From positions 1-64,000 of the forward strand of contig JBCCWS010000027.1 in assembly GCA_039193195.1 (NCBI GenBank): 64,000 nucleotides of DNA. Reading direction: 5' to 3'. The translations under genes were made by a program, and so were the position numbers. Below the pieces are notes generated by a model. It was given only the letters and a program-made list of their open reading frames with translations. It was not told the DNA's origin and made no database searches. Positions 17,627 to 25,800 of the stretch are shown piece by piece (positions within the stretch are counted from its first letter, which is position 1; the number at the start of each line of letters is the position of its first letter). This DNA is from Pseudomonadota bacterium. Its GTDB lineage: Bacteria; Pseudomonadota; Gammaproteobacteria; Steroidobacterales; JBCBZW01.

Positions 17627-19549
17627 ATGAGGATGAAGTGTGTTGGCACTTCCGTCTGTGTCGCGTTGTTGCTAATCAGTGGATCAGGTCGGTCGGCTGA
17701 ATTCCCGGCACTAATTGATCTGACGCAGCTCGACGGGACGGACGGCTTTGTGATCTCCGGGATCCAACGGAACGGCGACCTGGGTGCGACGGTCAGCGGA
17801 CTCGGTGATTTGAACGGCGATGGGATCGGTGACTTCGGCGTGTCGGGCTTTCGCTACGACGTGGCAGACCGTCCGAACACAGGCGTGACCTTCGTCTTCT
17901 TCGGCGCCCCCGACATCGGATCATCAGGCGCGTTGTCCCTGCGGCTGGACGGTGCTAATGGATTCCGTGTCGTGGGCGCCGAGTCGTTCGATGTCTCGGG
18001 CGTGTCGATGTCGGCGATGTTCGACGTCAACGCAGACGGCTTGCACGACTTTGCGATTAGCAGTTCGGGCGTGGATCTTCCTGATGCCGGGGGTGTCGGT
18101 GAGGTCGCAATCCTATTCTCTGGGCCCGAGCTCTTCGGGAACGGCAACTTCCGGCTCTCGACTTTGGACGAGAACAACGGGTTTCGGATGAATGGCATTG
18201 AGCCAGGGGAGCTGTTCGGCGAGCGGATCTCGCGAAAGACCGGCGACATCAATGGGGATGGTATCCAGGACATGGCTGCGGTTGCTCCCAGCGCGGAACC
18301 CGACGGCCTGGTGAGTCAGGGCCGCGTCTACGTGGTTTTCGGTGGGGGGGACTTCGGTGCGTCAGCGACATTTGATCTTAACCAGCTCGACGGGACAAAT
18401 GGGTTCACCATCATCGGTGAGGCCGAGCGACAGGGCCTGGACAAGATCGAGATCGTCCCCGATATCAACGGGGATGGCTTCGACGAGGTGCTGGTCGGCG
18501 CACAAGGTCATGATGTCGGTGAGGTAAACAATGTTGGAAGGGCGTACCTGATCTTTGGCGGCGCGGCGGTCGCGCCAGGTGGGCTGCTCGATCTGGAAGA
18601 GTTCGCCGCTGATCCAATCGGGCGAGGGTTCACGCTCACCGGCACGGGGGAAACCACGAATCTAGGTGAGGCCCTTGCAGGCTTGGGAGACTTCAACGCG
18701 GACGGCTTCAACGATATTGCCATTGCCGAAGGGAGAAACCGCGACAACGGGGAAGGCTCTGGCGTTATCTTCATCGTGTTTGGTAGCCCGGACGTCGGTG
18801 AGAGCGGCGAGATCGACCCGCGTGCCTTGTACGAACCAAGCGCGGTCGGGACAGCGATTATCGGTGAGGCAGACCCTCCCAGTCAGCTTGGAACGACGCT
18901 GGGCGCCTCGGGCGACTTCAACGGGGATGGCTATCCGGATTTGCCGATCTTCCAACTGGACACCGATGCACCTGGCCAGCCTTACCCCGGCGGCGCAGCG
19001 CGAATCGTCTTCGGCGGACCAGGCTTTGGAGAATCCGGTCCGCTGTTGATCTCGATGCTTGATGGTAGCAACGGGTTCACCGTGTTCTCTCCGGAGGAAA
19101 GGGGTGACTGCGGAGACGGGCTGGATTCCGCTGGGGACGTCAATGGTGATGGCATTGACGATTTGATCATTGGTTGTCCAGAGGCTCGCCCCGACGACAT
19201 CTCCGCTGCAGGGACGGCCTACGTCGTGTTCGGCAGGAACACGGTTTCGGACGTGGACGGCGATGGCATCGTCGACACATCGGACAATTGCATTGATGTG
19301 GCGAACGCCGACCAGCGGGACACCAACGATGACGGCTTTGGCAACGTCTGCGATGCCGACCTAAACAACGACTGTCTGGTGACAGGACAAGACTGGCTCA
19401 TCATGCGCGACGTGCTCTTCACGGACAACGCTGATGCCGACCTGGACGGAAACGGCATAGTCAATGGTGGCGACGCTCTGGCGCTGTTCGAGGCACGCTT
19501 CACGGCGCCAGGCCCTAGCGGTGTCGACAACGCGTGCGAGGCGGGATAG
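17627..19549 (+). CDS. Secreted FG-GAP propeller protein with thrombospondin type-3 and dockerin-like tail
   Basis: AGGAGG lies six bases before the chosen ATG (MRMKCVG), giving a signal peptide that ends near GRSA. Seven FG-GAP blades carry the calcium motifs GDLNGDGIGD, FDVNADGLHD, GDINGDGIQD, PDINGDGFDE, GDFNADGFND, GDFNGDGYPD and GDVNGDGIDD. The C-terminus reads DVDGDGIVDTSDNC (thrombospondin type-3-like) and then two EF-hand-like calcium loops, DADLNNDCLVTGQD and DADLDGNGIVNGGD. It ends in PGPSG. This tail is shared with the genes at 51219 and 53367 but not with the pair at 3532-8393. Neighbouring genes give no hint of a partner. Confidence 0.9.
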   Translation: MRMKCVGTSVCVALLLISGSGRSAEFPALIDLTQLDGTDGFVISGIQRNGDLGATVSGLGDLNGDGIGDFGVSGFRYDVADRPNTGVTFVFFGAPDIGSSGALSLRLDGANGFRVVGAESFDVSGVSMSAMFDVNADGLHDFAISSSGVDLPDAGGVGEVAILFSGPELFGNGNFRLSTLDENNGFRMNGIEPGELFGERISRKTGDINGDGIQDMAAVAPSAEPDGLVSQGRVYVVFGGGDFGASATFDLNQLDGTNGFTIIGEAERQGLDKIEIVPDINGDGFDEVLVGAQGHDVGEVNNVGRAYLIFGGAAVAPGGLLDLEEFAADPIGRGFTLTGTGETTNLGEALAGLGDFNADGFNDIAIAEGRNRDNGEGSGVIFIVFGSPDVGESGEIDPRALYEPSAVGTAIIGEADPPSQLGTTLGASGDFNGDGYPDLPIFQLDTDAPGQPYPGGAARIVFGGPGFGESGPLLISMLDGSNGFTVFSPEERGDCGDGLDSAGDVNGDGIDDLIIGCPEARPDDISAAGTAYVVFGRNTVSDVDGDGIVDTSDNCIDVANADQRDTNDDGFGNVCDADLNNDCLVTGQDWLIMRDVLFTDNADADLDGNGIVNGGDALALFEARFTAPGPSGVDNACEAG

Positions 19550-19876
19550 CACCTGAGCTAAGAAATCTGCTGCAGATGGCCTCAGGGACGGCGTGAAGCC
19601 CCTTTGATCGATGGGGTTCAGGGGAAACCGAGGTCTCCCTGGCGGCACCCAATCCGCGAGAGTTGGCCCCCCGAAGTGCCGATGGGCGCCCTTAGGGGAA
19701 CACGGAGGCTCATCCCAAGTGGGGTGTCACAGCCTACCGTGCGGCCAGACCATCGCCGTCGCGTGCGTGCGGCTTGCGACCGGTCGAGCCGTGCCCGCGA
19801 CCAGACGAACGCTTTCCCGGGCCCACCGCGCCACGTAGGGTACTAGACCGTCGCCACCGCCCGAGAGAGCCCGCCG
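19550..19876. other. Intergenic region without a recognisable gene
   Basis: CCTGAG and CTCAGG form a weak hairpin just after the FG-GAP stop, without a T run. The short open frames here are arginine-rich shadows. I see nothing else. Confidence 0.4.
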
Positions 19877-20938
19877 ATGGATCCCGCCGCGCCACGCCCA
19901 GAGCTCATCCCACCCTCGCCCGCCGGCGCCAAGACCTTTCACTGCGTGGAGGCCCACACGGAGGGCGAACCCCTTCGCATCATCCTGTCAGGCTTCGAAG
20001 ACTTGCGCGGAGACACGATCCTCGCGCGCCGGCGCGACGCGCACGATCGCCTCGATCACCTGCGCCGGGCCCTCATGTGGGAACCCCGCGGCCACGCCGA
20101 CATGTACGGCTGCATCGTCGTGCCCGCCGAGCGTGAGGGATCGGACTTCGGCGTGCTGTTCACCCACAACGAGGGCTACTCGACCATGTGCGGCCACGGC
20201 GTGCTGGCGATGGCGCGGGTGGCAGTGGAACTCGGCCTGGTGCCCGTCGTGCGCCCGGTCACCACCATGGTGATGGATACGCCTGCGGGCCCCGTGCGGG
20301 CCACGGTCAGGCTCGATCAGGAAACGGGCGCCGTGCAGGCGGTGTCCTTCCAGAACGTCCCCTCGTGGGTGGTGAGCTTGGACCGAGAGATTCACGTACC
20401 GGATGTGGGAGTCGTGCCTTACGACGTGGCGTTCGGCGGCGCCTTCTACGCCTATCTCGACGCCGACGCCGTCGGCCTGACCCTCGAGCCGGCCTCGACC
20501 CAACGCCTCATTGAGGCGGGCCGCGCGATCAAGCAGGCCGTGCAGGCCGCGGACCGGCCGCGGCATCCGGTAGATGAAGACCTATCGTTTTTGTACGGCA
20601 CGATCTTCACCGGCCCCGCCAGTGATCCTGAGCACCACTCGCGCCACGTGTGCGTCTTCGCCGACGGCGAAGTCGATCGAAGCCCGACCGGCACGGGCGT
20701 CAGCGGGCGCCTCGCGCTGCTGCGAGCGCGGGAGCAGATCGCCGTGGCCGAGACGATCGGCATCGAGAGCATTCTCGGCAGCCGCTTCTACTGTCGCGTC
20801 GTGGAGGAGCACGATCACGGCGGCGGACTGGGATCTCAGATCGTCCCGGAGGTGGAAGGTCGCGCCTGGGTCACCGGCGCGACGCAGTGGGTGATCGACC
20901 CGGAGGATCCGTTCCGCGAGGGGTTCCTCCTGCGCTAA
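19877..20938 (+). CDS. Proline racemase-fold enzyme, probably trans-3-hydroxy-L-proline dehydratase
   Basis: This 353-residue protein has the proline racemase fold. The first catalytic cysteine is present in MCGHG (Cys105). At the second catalytic site it reads DRSPTGTGVSG, with Thr271 where racemases and 4-hydroxyproline epimerases have cysteine. Known members with this Cys/Thr pair are trans-3-hydroxy-L-proline dehydratases, which make pyrroline-2-carboxylate. No hydroxyproline-degradation partners lie next to it. The activity assignment follows from that residue pair and is not certain. Confidence 0.82.
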   Translation: MDPAAPRPELIPPSPAGAKTFHCVEAHTEGEPLRIILSGFEDLRGDTILARRRDAHDRLDHLRRALMWEPRGHADMYGCIVVPAEREGSDFGVLFTHNEGYSTMCGHGVLAMARVAVELGLVPVVRPVTTMVMDTPAGPVRATVRLDQETGAVQAVSFQNVPSWVVSLDREIHVPDVGVVPYDVAFGGAFYAYLDADAVGLTLEPASTQRLIEAGRAIKQAVQAADRPRHPVDEDLSFLYGTIFTGPASDPEHHSRHVCVFADGEVDRSPTGTGVSGRLALLRAREQIAVAETIGIESILGSRFYCRVVEEHDHGGGLGSQIVPEVEGRAWVTGATQWVIDPEDPFREGFLLR

Positions 20939-21022
20939 GCGCAGATCTTCGGGCGCAGGTGCCGCGCATCGCGAACCGCACGCGTAGCGAAGGCTGCTCA
21001 CTCGCGCCGACCCCGTTCTGGA

Positions 21023-21568
21023 CTAGTGGTCCCTGAGGCCGGCCAACGCGCTATCCAGGCCTGCCAGGTCTGCATCCGATTTGAGGGACTGACTGGCTGG
21101 ATCCCAGGCCGTGGCCCAGTTGGCGACACCGTACTTGCCAGCGAGCGTACTGCCGAAGAATGGGGCTAGCCGCTCGACGGTGCCGAGGACGCCTGCACCA
21201 CCGCGTTTGCCCGGCGTCGCGGCAAGCGCCACCATCGGCTTCCCCTGCCACACCTTGCTATCAATGCGGCTCATCCAATCGAAGATGTTCTTCCAGGCCG
21301 CTGTGAACGAACCGTTGTGCTCAGCGAAGGAGACGACGATGGCATCGGCCTCGCCGATGGCGTCAAAGAACTCTTGCGCCAGTGGATGGATGCCATCGGC
21401 CTGCTCCCGATCGATGGAGTAGATGGGCATTTCAAAGTCGTTGAGATCTAGAACACGCGTGGCCGCCCCCGGCATGATGGATGTGGTCAGACGCTGCAGG
21501 GCGAACTGAATCAACTGCCCATTGATCGAGTGTCGGCTGTTGCTTGCAGCGAAGGCGAGTACGTTCAT
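21023..21568 (-). CDS. NADPH-dependent FMN reductase-family flavoprotein
   Basis: This 181-residue protein has the flavodoxin-like fold of the NADPH-dependent FMN reductase family (ChrR/YieF-like). The phosphate-binding loop is FAASNSRHSIN near residue 6. A conserved middle segment reads FAEHNGSFTAAWKN, and a late loop reads AATPGKRGGAG. These enzymes reduce FMN, quinones or metal oxyanions in the cytoplasm. It begins 50 bp after the pirin gene on the same strand, so the two are probably one transcript; pirin and such reductases often occur together. Confidence 0.88.
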   Translation of the reverse strand: MNVLAFAASNSRHSINGQLIQFALQRLTTSIMPGAATRVLDLNDFEMPIYSIDREQADGIHPLAQEFFDAIGEADAIVVSFAEHNGSFTAAWKNIFDWMSRIDSKVWQGKPMVALAATPGKRGGAGVLGTVERLAPFFGSTLAGKYGVANWATAWDPASQSLKSDADLAGLDSALAGLRDH

Positions 21569-21618
21569 GATCGGCCAATACCTCTAGTTAGGGATCTGGT
21601 GACACCCGCGCGTCTCGG

Positions 21619-22485
21619 CTAGAACGGGACCCCATCCAAAGTACCCATCTCGCCCGCCTCATAGCGGTGCTGTGCTTTGGCGATGGCTGCCTCACTGTCG
21701 AGTACGAAGGGGCCGCCATACACCAGCGGCTGCGGCGCAGGTTCGCCACCGAACAGGAAGAAGTCGGCCGCCTGATCCGCCCCTGCCGTCAGCAAGACGG
21801 TGCCGGCGTCGGCGGCCAGGCGCACGGCTAGACCCGGTCGGTCAAGCACATGCCGATCGACGCGCGCACCGTCGGTGGCCGACACCGTGTAGACGCCGTA
21901 CTCGTGATCGGGGTGCGGAAGGGTGATCGTCGCGGATGAACCGTGGGACACGCGCACATGTGCCATGAGCGAGGGCAGCGCCAACGGGATGAGCCCGGCG
22001 TGGCCGCGTAGTGCGCCCGACAACAGGCGAATGTCGGCGCCATCCTGGCGCCAGGTGGGCATGTCACTCGCTTGGAACGCTCGGTAAGCGGGCTCAGCGT
22101 CCTGTTCAGCGATCGGTAGGCGCGCCCAGATCTGCAGCCCGTGCATGGTGGTGGCGCGGTCGATCAGGTTGCGCTCCGCGTGGAGGATACCTGCCCCGGC
22201 ACGCATCCATTGTGTGCCGCCGTCTGCAATCTGGCCCACATGCCCCTGGCTGTCCGTGTGTTCGTTGGCGCCCTGCAGCAGGTAGGTCATCACCTCGATG
22301 CCCGCATGGGGGTGCGCCGGTAGCTTTCCTTCAGGCGCATCCACGGGGCCGAAGTGATCGAGGAACACGATCGGGCCTATCGACTGGATATCTGCTGCCG
22401 GCAGGGAGCGCCTCACCTGCACAGGCCCGACGAACGCAGCGTTCGCCCGCCAGATCAATGCGTCGTGTCGCCGTGTCAGGGCCAT
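21619..22485 (-). CDS. Pirin-family cupin protein
   Basis: This 288-residue protein has a bicupin fold of the pirin family. The N-terminal metal site is visible as 'HPHAGIEVMTYLLQG', with a later QWMRAGAGILHAE segment. A pirin C-terminal domain follows. Bacterial pirins bind iron, and some act as quercetinases or redox-sensitive modulators. It is the first gene of a probable two-gene transcript with the FMN reductase. Nothing in the sequence points to a specific substrate. Confidence 0.9.
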   Translation of the reverse strand: MALTRRHDALIWRANAAFVGPVQVRRSLPAADIQSIGPIVFLDHFGPVDAPEGKLPAHPHAGIEVMTYLLQGANEHTDSQGHVGQIADGGTQWMRAGAGILHAERNLIDRATTMHGLQIWARLPIAEQDAEPAYRAFQASDMPTWRQDGADIRLLSGALRGHAGLIPLALPSLMAHVRVSHGSSATITLPHPDHEYGVYTVSATDGARVDRHVLDRPGLAVRLAADAGTVLLTAGADQAADFFLFGGEPAPQPLVYGGPFVLDSEAAIAKAQHRYEAGEMGTLDGVPF

Positions 22486-23141
22486 GAAACCTCCGGTAAG
22501 TCGTAGCCATGGGTGGCGTGGAAGACATACCTCCTCGGCGATTCCTATCTGACCTCATGCGCGAGCAACGATCAATGCGCAGATTTCCGCAGGCAATGCT
22601 GCAGGCTACGGCTTGACTTCACCGAACACCAAAGGGTTGGGCAACCATCATCAGGTCTGCGATGCCCAGACGATCGAGCCCGAGAAACTCGTCGCCCGTT
22701 TCTCAGCGCCCCAACCGCGCACCGCCTGGGCATCGTGGAGCGCCAGTTCTCCTCGAACCACTCCTACGACGCGTTAGAGGCGTTGGTGGGGCTTTTCCCC
22801 ACCGCGCGGGAGCATTGGTGGCGGTGTTCGGTCGGACGGCCACGGATCCGGTGGCGGGAATTGGCAGCAGTCTCGCGCACTCGATCGGCCGAGGTCGAGG
22901 CTGATTCATACACCCACTTAGCGAGGTTCGTGCGCAGCGCTATCGAAGCACTGGCGTAGGGTGCGGCCACGGCAGGGCTTATGAGCTCGCCAATTCCTGG
23001 CAGCGAATCGAAATGCCGCGCCGGATCTGCGAAGTGGCCGACGAAGAGGACCATGCTCTAGTTAGCGGCGCTGCAGGTGTACGGGTTCGTGCTCGTCGAA
23101 TGCGGGCCGGACGTCAGTCCGGATGCTGTGATCTCTCAGAC

Positions 23142-23171
23142 CGGAGCGGCCATCGCCTAGGGGCCGCTCCG
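23142..23171. repeat. 10-bp perfect inverted repeat (hairpin)
   Basis: CGGAGCGGCC and GGCCGCTCCG are perfect complements around a 10-base loop. No T run follows, so a simple intrinsic terminator is unlikely. Confidence 0.7.
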
Positions 23172-23246
23172 ATCGTGCCCCGGCTGGGGTAGCTCAGTAT
23201 AGGTTCGGTCGGCGGCCCCGTGCGTCCAGCGACTTAAGATCAAGGC

Positions 23247-23288
23247 GCGCGAAGTTCTCTGTAGCCGCAGCTACAGGGAACTTTGCGC
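23247..23288. repeat. 19-bp stem hairpin element
   Basis: Two 19-base arms pair fully (two G.T wobbles) around a four-base loop CGCA; the inner part reads CTGTAGC-CGCA-GCTACAG. No T run follows. It resembles extragenic palindromic elements, and a copy search in the genome would decide this. Confidence 0.75.
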
Positions 23289-23347
23289 AACGCCGAGATC
23301 GGGTTGCTGGTGCGCGGGGACGGTGAGCGAACTTGTGCAGAGCTTCC

Positions 23348-24046
23348 CTAGGTGACCGGGTTTTGCTGCAGGTCTTCCACTCCCTCCAGCACCTTACGTG
23401 CCCAGAAGGTTAGTTGCTTGCGCATGCCGAGGGAGTTGGTGTTGCGGCCCGCCACCTGGGTGACGCCTGCATCACGGATCGTGCGACGGTCGATCATCCG
23501 CGCCAGCAGCGTGCCGGTGGCCGCGTCATAGAGTTCGATGAACAGGCTGGCGGCGCCAGAGCCCTCGCTCTGCGAGGTGCCGAGGAACAGTCCCTTGGAG
23601 TTTCTCGGTGCCACGAGGTCCACGTCGAACACGGCGGGACGCACGAGCAGCACGCCCTTAGCCTCCTTCTGCGCAAGCTCGTAGCCGCCGCGAGTGGTGA
23701 ACTCCTCGACGAAGACCTCCTGGAAGCGCTGGGACAGGTCTGCCTTCATCAGCTCCAAGTCCTGATCGGTCACCCGCTCATTGGGCTTGCGACGGCGATT
23801 GACGCGATCCTGCCAGCCCTTCACGAAAGCGGTGGAGCACTCGATGAACATCACCCGGTCGTAGGCGCTGAAGTCCGTGTCCGGCCGGACGAACGCGGCC
23901 GTGACGTCGAAGCGATCGACCTGTTTCAGGCCAGACGGCGCCTTGTCGGCGGCCTGTACGACCTGGGCGGGGGCCACCATCACGGCCGCCATCAATACCA
24001 GGGCGGCGGTAAGCGGGGAGCGGGAAGCAGCTTGTATCAGACGCAT
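23348..24046 (-). CDS. DUF3313-family exported protein
   Basis: This 232-residue protein has an N-terminal signal peptide (TAALVLMAAVMVAPAQVVQA) and the features of the DUF3313 family: FSAYDRVMFIECSTAF, a VRPAVFDVDLVAPRN core and the late segment IELYDAATGTLLARMIDRR. The family is found in periplasmic or outer-membrane-associated proteins of gammaproteobacteria and has no assigned function. The upstream in-frame TTG at 24103 was rejected because the ATG gives a clean signal peptide. It stands alone. Confidence 0.8.
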   Translation of the reverse strand: MRLIQAASRSPLTAALVLMAAVMVAPAQVVQAADKAPSGLKQVDRFDVTAAFVRPDTDFSAYDRVMFIECSTAFVKGWQDRVNRRRKPNERVTDQDLELMKADLSQRFQEVFVEEFTTRGGYELAQKEAKGVLLVRPAVFDVDLVAPRNSKGLFLGTSQSEGSGAASLFIELYDAATGTLLARMIDRRTIRDAGVTQVAGRNTNSLGMRKQLTFWARKVLEGVEDLQQNPVT

Positions 24047-24334
24047 AGGGTCTCTACTCCGGTAAGCGCCCGTCCCCACGGTGAGGGCGGCGGACGAGCA
24101 CAAGCGAACATCTAGCCAATCAAAGAGGTTGACGCAAACTCAGGCGCGGTCATGACGCCGGTGGGGCCGCAGTGTAGGCGCTCTCCCAGCCTCGCCAAGG
24201 AACCAGTTGTGCGTACTTAGATGCCGCAAATGCCGCCGCGGTTGCGTGGGCCCGCCCGGCGAGCGGTGCTCCGCCCCTCGGCGCGTCAGGCCCGAACTGG
24301 CGACCGGCAGATCGCAGACCGGTAGGCCCTCACA

Positions 24335-24365
24335 CCGTTCGTGAAGGCTGGCAACCGTTGGTGAA
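24335..24365. repeat. Two direct 11-bp repeats spaced by two helical turns
   Basis: CCGTTCGTGAA and CCGTTGGTGAA begin 20 bp apart in the 419-bp gap upstream of the outer-membrane barrel gene. The spacing would put both on one face of the helix, as for a tandem operator. No other feature was seen in this gap. Confidence 0.35.
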
Positions 24366-24465
24366 TCGCCCTCGGCGCCGGCGCATCGCACCAGCGACGC
24401 AGCGCCGAAAGTGCTCTCGTCGCCGGCCACACCTGGCTGGCCCTGCCTCGAGAGAGACGCTTCCC

Positions 24466-25121
24466 ATGAACTACCGCCTACGCACGATCGCCGCTTTGAC
24501 CCTGACCACCACGCTCGCCACCTCGGCCGGCGCCCAGGACTGGTACGTCACCGCCGACTTAGGGCTGAACCTCCTCAGCGATCAGACCCTCACGTACGAA
24601 GACGGAACCGGCACGCGAGGAACGCAGAACGACGCGAACTTCAATCCGTCCTTAGCTGCCGGCGGGCGCGTGGGTCGCTACTTCGGCGAGCGCTTCCGCC
24701 TGGAAGGCGAACTCATGTATCGCACCAACGGCCTCCAGGACGTGACGGTCCAGGGCTTGGGCGACGCCACCGACGGCAACTACGCCAGCCTCGGCATCGG
24801 CCTCTCAGCCCTGGTCGACTTCAACCTCTTCGGCAGCGATCGCTACCGCACCTACCTCGGCGCCGGCATCGTGCTGATCGAGGAGATCGACATCGAGTTC
24901 ACCATCGACGGCCAGGAGACGTCGTTTCAGACCAACGACGTGGCCGCTCAGCTCCAGGCGGACGTGCGCTACGATACGGGCGATCGCTGGTTCGTCGACG
25001 TGGGTCTGCGCTACCTCATCAGCGATGACGTCACCCTGGAGCGCCCTGGCGACGCACTGCAGCGCATCACCGCCGCTACGACCCCCTCACGATCACCGCC
25101 GGCGTCGGCCTGCGCTTCTAG
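24466..25121 (+). CDS. Outer-membrane beta-barrel protein with a frameshift near the 3' end
   Basis: This is a small OmpW/OmpA-like barrel protein. It has a signal peptide ending TSAGAQ and alternating hydrophobic strands typical of porin-like barrels. The original frame runs on to 25131 and ends in an unnatural arginine/serine-rich tail. If one base is missing near 25074, the sequence instead ends YDPLTITAGVGLRF, then a stop at 25119-25121. A C-terminal phenylalanine is the usual barrel assembly signal, so the shifted ending is almost surely the ancestral one. The error may be biological or from sequencing. GAGAGA lies upstream of the ATG. Confidence 0.78.
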
Positions 25122-25194
25122 CCGCGGGTGACCCCTCCCTCCCCTGCGCGGCTGCTATGCTGAGCGCCCGCCGCGCAGGAGAAGGAGCTCGCCC

Positions 25195-25458
25195 GTGAAG
25201 AAGCTGAAGAACGAAGCTGAACTCTTCAAAGCCGCCCTGACCGCCGGCGTGCACTATGCCGAAAGTGAACGCAAGGCCGTGCAGTTCGAGCCCGGCGACT
25301 CCAACGCCGACAAGGCGCTCTACGTCTATCGCCTATTGGTACACGACAAGCTACTCGCGCCCATGCCCGAGGCGCAGGTGTCGCAGAAGTCCATCCGCCT
25401 ACGCTTGGCCCGCTGGTACGCCAACCAACTGCCCGATGACCACCCGTTGCTGAAGTAG
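25195..25458 (+). CDS. DUF5062-family small protein
   Basis: This 87-residue protein begins with GTG and resembles DUF5062 proteins of gammaproteobacteria: MKKLKNEAELFKAAL at the start, VYRLLVHDKLL in the middle and ending LPDDHPLLK. It has no signal peptide or membrane segment. The function of the family is unknown. An AGGAGAAGGAG ribosome site precedes it. The next gene starts five bases after its stop, so the two are co-transcribed. Confidence 0.78.
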   Translation: MKKLKNEAELFKAALTAGVHYAESERKAVQFEPGDSNADKALYVYRLLVHDKLLAPMPEAQVSQKSIRLRLARWYANQLPDDHPLLK

Positions 25459-25463
25459 AGCGC

Positions 25464-25748
25464 ATGGACCAACACCTCTCGATCGACGAGCTACGCACCT
25501 TTATGGATGAGTTCGACCTCAACGCCGCCGAGCTAGCACGCTTGGTGGGTTACGAGGGCGATAGCTACCGCGAGATCGACCGCAAAACCCAGGCCGTGTT
25601 CCATTGGCTCGAAGGTCGACGCAAGGTGCCGCGCTACGTCAACGCGCTCATCGCCTGGGCGCGGGCGCATCCTGACACGGCGCGCCAACTCACACGGGGC
25701 GAGCTGCGCTACGAGCAGGGACGACTCACACCCCGAACCCCCGCTTGA
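25464..25748 (+). CDS. Small helix-turn-helix-like protein
   Basis: This 94-residue protein has a segment typical of Cro/XRE-type helix-turn-helix folds: LNAAELARLVGYEGDSYREIDRKTQAVFHWLEGRRKVPR (given here for orientation only as the region near residues 19-57). It probably binds nucleic acid, but I cannot assign a family. It starts five bases after the DUF5062 gene and precedes the GMC oxidoreductase by 52 bp. Confidence 0.65.
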   Translation: MDQHLSIDELRTFMDEFDLNAAELARLVGYEGDSYREIDRKTQAVFHWLEGRRKVPRYVNALIAWARAHPDTARQLTRGELRYEQGRLTPRTPA

Positions 25749-25800
25749 GGCGCCGGCGCCGGCTTGCCATCCAGAGCAAGCCCTGTAGGCTCTGCGGCCT

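Larger units (their letters stand above)
22486..23347. other. Long intergenic region with structured hairpins
   Basis: No gene is convincing in these 862 bases. Overlapping open frames on both strands (for example 22513-22959 and 22764-23054) have no family resemblance and no ribosome site. The region contains two strong inverted repeats at 23142-23171 and 23247-23288, listed separately. Confidence 0.5.

Noticed and set aside
22513-22959. 148-residue open frame
   Set aside because: No family features, no ribosome site, overlapping frames on the other strand.
23188-23260. tRNA-like start (GGGGTAGCTCAGTATAGGTTCG)
   Set aside because: No anticodon arm, T arm or acceptor pairing follows.
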